DNA of 20,258 nucleotides from a virus. Location of the stretch: positions 1 to 20,258 of the IMG/VR virus record IMGVR_UViG_3300021093_003079, one strand, 5' to 3'. Below, piece by piece: positions 1 through 7,500 of this stretch. The notes under the pieces were generated by a model, which saw only the letters and a program-made list of their open reading frames with translations, made no database searches and had not been told where the DNA came from. Position numbers and translations under genes: made by a program. Within the stretch, counting starts at the first letter, position 1; each line of letters begins with the position of its first letter.

Positions 1-2
1 TA

Positions 3-182
3 CCAACTTTTGTTGAAGTAGATACCAACAACCCAGAAGCGTTGTTTGGTTTAATCCCAGAAACCAGTCGTAAGATCTTTATTGAAATCAATGGATTCTT
101 ATACACATCCGAGAACAGGCAGATTCTTGTATCTATTGTTGGTTTCTATTTTGGTTCAGCCGTAGGAGGTAACAAGTCATGA
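3..182 (+). CDS. 3' end of a gene; hypothetical protein with C-terminal hydrophobic segment (partial)
   Basis: An open frame enters from before the window (first full codon at base 3) and ends at the TGA at 180-182, giving 59 visible residues. The last third contains a mostly hydrophobic stretch (ILVSIVGFYFGSAVGG) followed by a short polar end (NKS), which suggests a membrane segment close to the C-terminus. The stop codon overlaps the ATG of the next gene (ATGA), so the two are probably translationally coupled. In T7 the genes just before the small terminase are tail fibre (17) and class II holin (17.5), so a holin or other lysis or membrane protein is a reasonable guess. No diagnostic motif is visible and the start lies outside the window. 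Function is unassigned; only the reading frame and the coupling are secure. Confidence 0.65.
   Translation, partial: PTFVEVDTNNPEALFGLIPETSRKIFIEINGFLYTSENRQILVSIVGFYFGSAVGGNKS
164..170 (+). promoter_or_regulatory. Strong Shine-Dalgarno site for the lipoprotein gene
   Basis: AGGAGGT lies 8 bases before the ATG at 179, inside the coding sequence of the preceding gene. It is the best ribosome binding site seen in the window and supports the 179 start despite the overlap. Confidence 0.8.
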
Positions 183-427
183 AGTATTTATTATTTTTAT
201 TTTTGGGTGCTTGTTCAACAGTCCCCCAAGTCATCCCCGATGTATCCCGCCCCAGTGTTATGGAAGAATCCATTAAACACAATTTATCAACTTCGGGTGA
301 ATCAAGTTACCTATGGATTTTATGGTATATCCCAATACTGGTAATAGCCCTGAGTTGGACATGGAAAACATTCTTAAGAAAGGATAAAAATGAACAACAA
401 AGAAACTGTGAACAAAATCTACAGTAA
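179..427 (+). CDS. Small lipoprotein with a second transmembrane segment; possible spanin-like lysis protein
   Basis: This encodes 82 residues. The N-terminus is a very short signal sequence (MK followed by seven hydrophobic residues) ending in a lipobox L9-G10-A11-C12, so Cys12 would be lipidated. The next residue is Ser, compatible with outer-membrane sorting. Residues about 44-62 (SYLWILWYIPILVIALSWTW) form a clear transmembrane segment, followed by a basic, polar tail. An N-terminal lipid anchor plus a C-terminal membrane segment is the topology of a unimolecular spanin such as phage T1 gp11, which fuses inner and outer membranes at lysis. However, only about 31 residues separate the two anchors, much shorter than known u-spanins. 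It may instead be an Rz1-like or other membrane-anchored lysis protein. T7-like phages place their spanin genes beside the terminase genes, which supports a lysis role. It has a strong Shine-Dalgarno, and its 3' end overlaps the small terminase gene by 38 bases. Confidence 0.7.
   Translation: MKYLLFLFLGACSTVPQVIPDVSRPSVMEESIKHNLSTSGESSYLWILWYIPILVIALSWTWKTFLRKDKNEQQRNCEQNLQ
379..384 (+). promoter_or_regulatory. Ribosome binding site for small terminase
   Basis: AAAGGA sits 5 bases before the ATG at 390, within the lipoprotein coding region. It fixes the start of the small terminase inside the upstream gene. Confidence 0.7.
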
Positions 428-620
428 GTTCTTATCAGTTCTTTTAGAAGACCTGAACGATAGCTCCAAATGCGGTCCAGGTCTTTACCAAGTAATCAGA
501 GGAGTAATCCAAGATAACAAAGAGTTATTGGACAACTTGCCTAACGACTCAATGGCAGCTATTGAAAACAAACTGGCATCTTCGGTACCCTTTAAGTTTA
601 CCTCTTCCAAGGCCGTATAA
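390..620 (+). CDS. Terminase small subunit, T7 gp18-like
   Basis: This 76-residue protein, immediately before the large terminase, is a likely small terminase subunit, which would recognise the concatemer and present DNA to the motor. It is of similar size to T7 gp18 (89 aa). It shares a recognisable layout with it: an N-terminal helix with a Leu-rich face (FLSVLLEDLND), then a Gly/Pro-containing turn leading into LYQVIRGVIQDNKELLDNL, comparable to the LYNAINKLLDRHK stretch of gp18. The C-terminal part is a weakly conserved polar tail. The start at 390 has a good Shine-Dalgarno and overlaps the previous gene by 38 bases, a compact arrangement typical of late phage operons. Identification rests on position, size and pattern; the family is poorly conserved, so confidence is moderate to good. 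Confidence 0.75.
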   Translation: MNNKETVNKIYSKFLSVLLEDLNDSSKCGPGLYQVIRGVIQDNKELLDNLPNDSMAAIENKLASSVPFKFTSSKAV

Positions 621-623
621 GCC

Positions 624-657
624 CTAGGAAGCCACCGAGCTTTGAGGCGGTACCTAG
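624..657 (+). other. Imperfect stem-loop in the terS-terL gap
   Basis: The 79-base gap between the terminase genes is the only intergenic space over 10 bases in the window. CTAGG at 624-628 pairs with CCTAG at 653-657. Inside it, after a small internal loop, CC-A-CC at 632-636 pairs with GG-C-GG at 646-650 apart from one A/C mismatch, closing a loop of about nine bases. No T-run follows, so it is not a typical intrinsic terminator. An RNA processing site is possible, since T7 has an RNase III site in its 18-18.5 region, but the stem is short and the role is unproven. Confidence 0.3.
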
Positions 658-684
658 ATACCCCCCAAACAAGAAATCCCTTAT

Positions 685-690
685 AAGGAA
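685..690 (+). promoter_or_regulatory. Ribosome binding site for large terminase
   Basis: AAGGAA lies 9 bases before the ATG at 700 and supports that start. Confidence 0.7.
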
Positions 691-699
691 ACCAGCGCA

Positions 700-2388
700 A
701 TGAAGGTACCTCCAGAGGTTATAGAAGACTTTAGAAACCACCTATATTTTTGTTTCAAGTATTTGGGATTGGGTCAACCCACCCCCAAGCAGTACGCTAT
801 GGCTGAAGAGTTACAGAACGGTTCTAATGACTTTCTATTACAGGCGGGGCGTGGGGATGGGAAATCGGTTATTAATGCTTGTTTTGTTAGTTGGAAGTTA
901 CTGAAGGATCCTAATAGAACTCAGTTGGTACTGTCGGCAGCAGGCGACAAAGCCATTAAGTTTGTTGCCCAAGTCAGGCAAACCTTGTCTTTGGTTCCGT
1001 ATATGCAACATTTAATACCCCAAGAGTTTGAAAAGGACTCGGCTTTTGGTTTCAATGTTCATGGTCGTACCCGTATTGGTCAAGATCTATCGGTATCAGC
1101 CAAGGGTATTACTTCCCAGATCACAGGATCCCATGCCGATGACATCCTGTGTGATGACATAGAGATCCCTGAGAATTCAGACAGTCCCGCTGCTAGAGAG
1201 AAGCTGTGGGATAGATGCATGGAATTAGAAAACATTAGAAATAAAATACCTAGTTCTACTATTAGATTCTTGGGTACCCCTCAGACCAAAGATTCAGTCT
1301 ATAACAAACTTGCGGGTATTTATAAAGTTGTTAAGTTTCCTGCTGTTATGCCAGATATAAATAATTCCAACGAGTGTGATAATGTTCACCAATATATCTT
1401 AGGATTGCAGTTAGAACCCGGTCAATCAACCCAACCAGAACGATTTTCGGATGAGCAAATTTTAGACATTGAAGCTAAGATTGGACCCAGCTTATTTGCA
1501 TTACACTATAAGTTAGATACCTCAACCTCTGACAGTAAAAGGTATCCACTCAGGTTATCTGATTTAGTTGTTATGGATGTAGACATTGAGGTCTTTCCCC
1601 ACAAAGTAACGTGGGCTAATGCTGTTCAAAATAAAAGGGTTCCTTCCTTTGGGATGCGTGGTGACATATGCTATGAACCAATGTGGGTATCGCCTACCTA
1701 TGTTCCGTATCTTGAAACAGCTATGTTCATTGATCCATCAGGTCGTGGTGCAGATGAAACATCCATCTGTATAGCCAGCTTTGCCAATGGATATGTTGTT
1801 GTTCATGAACTGTATGGTCTTCAGGGTGGGTATGATTCAGGAACCTTGGAGAAGATTTCAAAGATGGTTCTTCAGTATGGGATCAAAAAGATTAATTATG
1901 AGTCTAACTATGGCGATGGTATGTTTGGTCAAATCTTAAGACCAGTCATTGCATCCCAGTGTGGTCAGGTTGCTATTGAGGAATTCAAAGTAACTGGTGC
2001 CAAGGAAAGCCGTATCCTCAGGATACTGGAGCCTGTGTTTGCCCAACACCGATTAGTCTTTGATACCAAGGTAATCAAAGATAAAGAAAATCAAACTCAG
2101 ATTACTAGGTTGTCAGATCGTAGGGGTGCCCTAAAGCATGATGATCGTGTTGATGTTCTGGCTTCGGCTGTTAACTATTGGTCTGAAGCTATATCAATTG
2201 ATCCCGATAAAGCAATAAAGAAGAACCAAGAAGAAGAACAAGAAAGAATAACTAAAGATTGGTTATCCAGTAAAAGATCTATTGGATTATTGGGTGATCG
2301 TATCAGTGGAGCTATTCTTTTAAATAACAATGAGATGAAACCACCCGGTAAGTTTGGCCAATCAATTCTTCGATATAAACGAATATGA
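700..2388 (+). CDS. Terminase large subunit (packaging ATPase/nuclease), T7 gp19-like
   Basis: This 562-residue DNA-packaging motor would translocate DNA into the prohead and cut the concatemer. The N-terminal ATPase has a Walker A AGRGDGKS at residues 49-56, a Walker B ending CDDIE at 151-155 with Glu155 as the expected catalytic acid, and a coupling motif FLGTPQ at 190-195. The C-terminal RNase H-like nuclease shows Asp345 (FIDPSGRGADET), Glu401 (INYESNYGDGMF) and the Asp481/482/485 cluster (HDDRVDVLASAV). The length is close to T7 gp19 (586 aa), and the GRGDGKS P-loop and FIDPSGRG motif are typical of that family. It follows the small terminase after 79 bases and overlaps the next gene by 4 bases (ATGA). 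Two lines counted by hand are 43-47 % G+C, higher than most of the window. Confidence 0.97.
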   Translation: MKVPPEVIEDFRNHLYFCFKYLGLGQPTPKQYAMAEELQNGSNDFLLQAGRGDGKSVINACFVSWKLLKDPNRTQLVLSAAGDKAIKFVAQVRQTLSLVPYMQHLIPQEFEKDSAFGFNVHGRTRIGQDLSVSAKGITSQITGSHADDILCDDIEIPENSDSPAAREKLWDRCMELENIRNKIPSSTIRFLGTPQTKDSVYNKLAGIYKVVKFPAVMPDINNSNECDNVHQYILGLQLEPGQSTQPERFSDEQILDIEAKIGPSLFALHYKLDTSTSDSKRYPLRLSDLVVMDVDIEVFPHKVTWANAVQNKRVPSFGMRGDICYEPMWVSPTYVPYLETAMFIDPSGRGADETSICIASFANGYVVVHELYGLQGGYDSGTLEKISKMVLQYGIKKINYESNYGDGMFGQILRPVIASQCGQVAIEEFKVTGAKESRILRILEPVFAQHRLVFDTKVIKDKENQTQITRLSDRRGALKHDDRVDVLASAVNYWSEAISIDPDKAIKKNQEEEQERITKDWLSSKRSIGLLGDRISGAILLNNNEMKPPGKFGQSILRYKRI

Positions 2389-2891
2389 GTAAAAAAAGTA
2401 TAGCCGTAGTAACAGGAATAGGTCCACGTACAGGAACATCTTTTGTTATGCAACGTGCAATTCTAAGTGGTCTTCCAATAACAGGTAAAAAATTTATTGA
2501 TGGTTATACTGTAAAAAAGCATAATCCAGATGGTTATTGGGATACAGACCTTGAAACAATCCAAAATAACAACATTAATAAAACAGTAATTAAACTGTGG
2601 TATAATTCTCTTAAGTATATAGACCATGATTTAATATCTTGTATTGTTGTTCTAGAAAGAAAAAACAAATTAGCTCAACTAGCCAGTATGTACAAAGTAT
2701 ATCGTGATGAATATAAAATGACAAACATGGACGTTAATATCTCTGATATTTTTTACGACCACCACACAAAGTTACAACAGTGGTTAAATCAAAGAAACCA
2801 ACAAACAATTCTTAAAGTATATACTGAAGACTTAAATCAAGAATATCCAAATATTATATCGTTTTTAGAAAGAGGTTTATTATGCCAGTAA
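2385..2891 (+). CDS. Sulfotransferase-like P-loop protein (putative cargo gene)
   Basis: This 168-residue protein begins with a beta-strand followed by GIGPRTGTSFVMQ (residues 11-23). That closely fits the 5'-phosphosulfate-binding loop of PAPS-dependent sulfotransferases (G-x-P-R-S/T-G-T-S), including the common continuation -xxMQ...GGLP. A strand plus helix at residues 84-104 (CIVVLERKNKLAQLASMYK) has Arg92 and Ser101, resembling the 3'-phosphate-binding R...S motif. The protein is short for a sulfotransferase (usually 220-300 aa), so it may be minimal, use another substrate, or be a non-catalytic relative. It overlaps the terminase by 4 bases and the next gene by 10, so it is co-translated with the late operon although T7-like cores have no such gene. 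Four lines counted by hand are only 23-30 % G+C, well below the adjacent terminase, suggesting separate ancestry. The fold is likely; the substrate is unknown. Confidence 0.7.
   Translation: MSKKSIAVVTGIGPRTGTSFVMQRAILSGLPITGKKFIDGYTVKKHNPDGYWDTDLETIQNNNINKTVIKLWYNSLKYIDHDLISCIVVLERKNKLAQLASMYKVYRDEYKMTNMDVNISDIFYDHHTKLQQWLNQRNQQTILKVYTEDLNQEYPNIISFLERGLLCQ
2869..2875 (+). promoter_or_regulatory. Ribosome binding site for the gp14-like gene
   Basis: AAAGAGG ends 6 bases before the ATG at 2882, inside the 3' end of the preceding gene. It supports the 10-base overlap. Confidence 0.65.
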
Positions 2892-3532
2892 TAACAGCAT
2901 CAGTAATAATGGGCGGTATGGCTTTAGGTCAGGGAATTATGGGAGCTTTGGGCAGCAGCTCACAAGCAGCAGCCCAAGCTAAAGCAGCAGAAATCCAACA
3001 ACAACAAGCTAACTTTAGGGCACAGTGGGAAAACGAAGCTAACAATCGAAATATGATGAGAGCTTACCAAGCTAACTTGGAAAGAAATATTTTGATTGAA
3101 AAGGGTGCAAACATTGACCGTGCTTTACAAGAGTTATATTTAGATAAATCCTTTTCAAATCAAAAGGGAACTCTCAGTAAACAAACAAACGCAACCAATG
3201 CCCAGTTTCTGGGAACAATGAGCCAGCGTAATATTGGATCTAACTCAGGAACTGCTAGAGCTTTGCTAAGGCAAAATATGTCAAACATGCAAGCTAATCT
3301 AGTGGCTTTAAAAACTAACCACAGACAAGCTTATAAAGACATTGAAAACCAACAAAACCAAAAACTAAGTCAACGTCAGTTTTCATTCCAAGAACAACGA
3401 GCATTCTTACCAACACTGGGTGGAATTGCTGATAGCTCTTCCACAGCTTTAACAACTGGTTTAATATCAGCAGGGCTGGGTGGTATCTCTGAGGGAGTTG
3501 GATCGTACATGAAGTTTAAACCCACAGGATAA
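2882..3532 (+). CDS. Internal virion (ejection) protein, T7 gp14-like
   Basis: This 216-residue protein has a Gly/Ala/Met-rich hydrophobic N-terminus (residues about 4-27, VITASVIMGGMALGQGIMGAL). A long Ala/Gln-rich helical body follows (QAAAQAKAAEIQQQQANFRAQWENEANNRNMM and on), and near the C-terminus a second Gly/Ala hydrophobic stretch (ALTTGLISAGLGGISEGVG). This layout, and a size close to T7 gp14 (196 aa), match the internal virion protein B group. In that group the protein leaves the capsid first and forms a pore in the outer membrane at infection. The RNIGSNSGTARALL segment also resembles the conserved middle of such proteins. It has no cysteine. Being first in a run of three further large virion genes supports the role. 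Sequence similarity could not be computed here. Confidence 0.8.
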   Translation: MPVITASVIMGGMALGQGIMGALGSSSQAAAQAKAAEIQQQQANFRAQWENEANNRNMMRAYQANLERNILIEKGANIDRALQELYLDKSFSNQKGTLSKQTNATNAQFLGTMSQRNIGSNSGTARALLRQNMSNMQANLVALKTNHRQAYKDIENQQNQKLSQRQFSFQEQRAFLPTLGGIADSSSTALTTGLISAGLGGISEGVGSYMKFKPTG

Positions 3533-3538
3533 AACAAC

Positions 3539-4594
3539 ATGAACAACAATCTATTTAACCAATTACAAACTATGGCAATGCAAGCAATGCCTCAGAACTA
3601 CAGTCAACCAGAAACAGTTGACTCAGTTGTTGACAACGAACAAATTCAATTACTAGGGAAAAAAAGAAAACAAGTTTTTGAAATGTTTCCAGATAATTCC
3701 CAAGAAAGATTTAACTATTGGAAAACACAAATTGACACAACAGGCATGACCGCCAAGGCTAAACAAACTTATTGGAAAGACTATGAAGCAATGCACCCCG
3801 AAGGTATTGTTGGGGCTAAAAGAGACTTTGTTGATGTAACTAAAAGAGAATTAGATTATATTGAATCACCTGTAGCCAAAGAGTTTTTCTTAAGAGAACG
3901 ATTGGATAACACACCTGAGTGGGCTAGAAAAGAACTAGATCCCATCTTGGGTGAACTCAGTACTATTGTTGCCAACTCTAATTATGCCAAAGCTCAACAA
4001 GTTTATATGAAAGACTTGGATCTCAGGATTAACAGGTTTGCTGTGTTGGCTCAACTGGATCCAGATGTGTCAGTTGAAAACCACACCACCGATATTACAA
4101 AGCTAGAGCAAATGAATCTTCTTGAGGTTGCTAAAGTTGAACAAGGTAGAGTTGGGGTATATTCTAAGGGTGGTAAATTTATCCCAGCCTTTGGTTTACA
4201 AAGCAGAAATGATGTTTTTGAAAATGATTCTAATGGTTCTCCATCACTAGAAGAACAATCTGTAATCAGATCTCTAGCTCCGACTATTATTAAAAAAGCA
4301 ATCCAAGGAAACCTTGCCGTTGCTAGAAATAAAATCATGGCAGACGAAAGGGCTGGTATTGCTGTTGCTGAAAAATATCTAACTGACGGTGCTTTTAATT
4401 TTGATCAATGGGACACAGCATTCTCTATGTTACACAATGTTCCAATGTACGATAAAATTAAACTGGGACTGAGGGGTGAAATTACAGCTGGTAGAATTAA
4501 AACAGAGTCTGATCTAAAATCTGCTATATATCAATCCGTATCTAAATACAGTTCTTTTCTAGAAAAGAAAGAAAATAATAATGGCTCCACTTGA
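3539..4594 (+). CDS. Probable structural/ejection protein of unknown family
   Basis: This 351-residue, predominantly hydrophilic and apparently helical protein has no signal peptide, membrane segment, enzyme motif or cysteine. It begins with a Gln/Met/Asn-rich stretch (NNNLFNQLQTMAMQAMPQNYSQ), then a charged body including KRKQVFEMFPDNSQERFNYWKTQ at about residues 42-64. I do not recognise the family. It lies between the gp14-like gene and the lysozyme-tipped gp15-like gene, which makes an internal-core or ejection role likely; it might be an N-terminal piece of a split gp15-type protein. The ATG at 3539 follows the previous stop by 6 bases, with AGGA at 3526-3529 as a ribosome binding site. 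Its 3' end overlaps the next gene by 14 bases. Confidence 0.75.
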   Translation: MNNNLFNQLQTMAMQAMPQNYSQPETVDSVVDNEQIQLLGKKRKQVFEMFPDNSQERFNYWKTQIDTTGMTAKAKQTYWKDYEAMHPEGIVGAKRDFVDVTKRELDYIESPVAKEFFLRERLDNTPEWARKELDPILGELSTIVANSNYAKAQQVYMKDLDLRINRFAVLAQLDPDVSVENHTTDITKLEQMNLLEVAKVEQGRVGVYSKGGKFIPAFGLQSRNDVFENDSNGSPSLEEQSVIRSLAPTIIKKAIQGNLAVARNKIMADERAGIAVAEKYLTDGAFNFDQWDTAFSMLHNVPMYDKIKLGLRGEITAGRIKTESDLKSAIYQSVSKYSSFLEKKENNNGST

Positions 4595-7500
4595 TCCACT
4601 AAATCAACAAATATTTGAAGAAGGTCCCAAGTCCAGCGTTGGTATGGGCAGTGTTACTCCTTTTGTTTATCAAGAAACATATCCAATACTGCCAGCACCA
4701 ATCAACCCAAACATTGCTGTTACAGACCAACAAGCTTGGTATAAACTAGGTGCCGAAGCTTTTAATATTGCTGGTAAGTTATACGAAGAAGTTTTGGATT
4801 ATCAAATCAGTGGACAAGAAGCTAATATACAAGCACTTACTTTTGATTTAGAAGATAAAATAAATGATGCATCGGCAGCAGCAGAAATTAGAATTTTAAA
4901 TGGAACAGAGTCACAAAATCAAATTGCTAAAGATATGCAAGATTTTTATAGTAAGGAAAAAGAAACATTTAAAAACAAAGCAATTGAAATACTTGGGCAA
5001 AGTTCGTACGATTATTATATAGGCGAAAATTCTGACATTAGTTTATTAGGCACTAAATATAGAAGACTAGCATTACAAACAAGAAAAAGTAATTACGATA
5101 TTTCTAATACTATGCAAAAAGCAATGTTAACTTTAAATACAACATTGTTAAATCAAAACCAAAGAAGAGCTGCCAGCAATGAATTTTACTCAGGTCAAAC
5201 ACCCCTAGGACAACGGTCGCTTTCAACATCTGAAATATCAAGAAATGTTCCACTAGATCAAATAACAAGTGGTATAAAACCTTTGCAAGTAAATGAAAAA
5301 GGTATTCCTGTTGTGGGTTTTGACCCAAGTGGTAGAGAAGTTATGGTAGATTCAGCAGGGAATTCTCTTGTTACTAAGAAACCGGATGGGTCGTGGTACA
5401 TTAATCCTGCCGCTGATGTAATAACAACACTGTATCTTCAAAACCCAAATCAGTTAAGAAGCTTAGCAATTCAAAATGTAAATTTTAATCCAATTACATC
5501 GCAAGATGGAACAAGGATACACCCAGAGTATCAAAAAAACCTTCAACTTGCACTAAGAGGAAATATAAATCCTCAAAATTCTTTTTATTATTTTCAACAA
5601 CTGAGTATGGTTGACCCAAAAGCTTTAAGAAACCTAGTAGACGAACCAGGAAACTCAGATTTTACGAATATTGATTCTTCTATTCTAAGTGTTATTCAAG
5701 CTCTTGTCTCTAACAGTGCTACACCCCCACAAATTGAACGTGTTATACAAGAGTTTGAAGTTAGAAAAGAAGATGTAAAGCGTGTTTATAAAGTTTTTGA
5801 AGATCTTCGTTTTAATTCTAGTAGAACGATAGAATTTCAAGGGCAACGGGAAATACCGGAAGATTATAAAGATGTATTAACAGCTGCTAATGCCGTAGTT
5901 ACCTGGTTACAAACCAGAATAAACGAGCCTGGGTTTCAAGAGGAATATGGATTATCAACCGATAAATTTAAAGACGGGGGCGGTAAGAATGCAACTTTAC
6001 AAGATTTAATAGAAAACAACCAAATCTTTAAAGCTATGGTAACCCGTGCTTTTATAGCTGTACAAAATAATCCCCGTATTCCAACCATCCAAGGACAAGA
6101 AAGAAGAACTGAAATAGCAAATTTTATACCAGGGTTTCTAGAAAACGAATTTAACCATGCTCAGTTTTCTTTTGTTGAAGGTAAATTAGTTCAGGGAAGT
6201 AGTGTTAAGAATTTTATGGATGACTCAACCATAGACTCTATGATGCGAAACCTTAGAGGTTTACCCTCAGAACAACAAGAAACAATACGCAGTCAACTTG
6301 CAGCCCTTACAAACAAAGAAAGATTAGAAACAGCAGCCAGTGCTGGTTTGCTTGGTTATTACAATTCGGGTATTATACCCCAGAATCTTGATCCCCGAAC
6401 ACAAGAAGTAACTGGAGACAGCGCAGAAATAATTCGTGAAAAAGCAATAAAATTTATTAGAACAGTAAACTCAAAAGCTGACCTAAATTTAGCAAGTATA
6501 TTTATTAGAAACCTTAGTGATACTCAACTTACTAGGACTGGTTTAACCACATCCACAAATGCTTTAAATGACGCAACTCTTATTAGAATTGCTTTTGCCG
6601 TAGATCCTTCACTGCATGAAGACATATTAAGGGATAACGCTTACGTAGCATTTGATAAGTTAACCGAAGAACAACAACTACAAAGAGCTGTTGACAGTTT
6701 TAAAAGGCTTCCATCCAGTGAGTATTGGAATTGGAGGTTAGATACATTTGATGTAGACACAATGGAAACACCAAACTTAGAAAACCAACGGGGAGGAATT
6801 CCTTTGGGTATTGTTAGCATACCATTACTTGATGAAAATGGAATTCCACTAAAAGATGATACTGGTAAAGTAATAACATTCCAACCAGTAACTAAAGATA
6901 GCCTTTCTTCTAATGGTTCTTACATCCCACGATACAGTAATCAAGCTGGAATCGTGCAACCATCTATTTTAATGGGTGGCTTACAAACCACCGATTTTCC
7001 TAAGTATTTTATAAATAAAGGTGAAGAAAATTTCGGACACCTCCCCGCCGTGCGAAATAGTTTATTATTTCCAGCGGGTGTTTCCTCATCTTCAAAACAG
7101 CAAACAACTGAATTTTTACGAAACCCATATTTTTGGAACGAAATTACTGAAAATACACTTGACTATAGAGCGGATTTGTTTAAACAATTTTTAGCAAGCG
7201 AAAAAATTGACAATAAGGAAATAACATCAGCAGGTAGATTGGTTACGTTATTAGAAATCTACCCAACATTATTAAGTCAGTTAGCTGCTGGTGATTTTTA
7301 CTTTAGGGATATTCCAGACCCAGTGATTACTAGAGCTGCTCAACACTTTGCAGATGATAAAGGATTATTTAGTAAAGATGTAATGAACACAGTGTTTGAA
7401 AAAGGAAAATCACTTGGATTAAAAACATTTGATCAATACCTATCTCTTATGTTTACAGTTGCATCAGAATACTCTGATAACCGACAATATGATTTTGGTT

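Noticed and set aside
624-657. The hairpin as an intrinsic terminator.
   Set aside because: The stem is short and interrupted, and it is not followed by a run of T; a C-run and the terL ribosome site follow instead.
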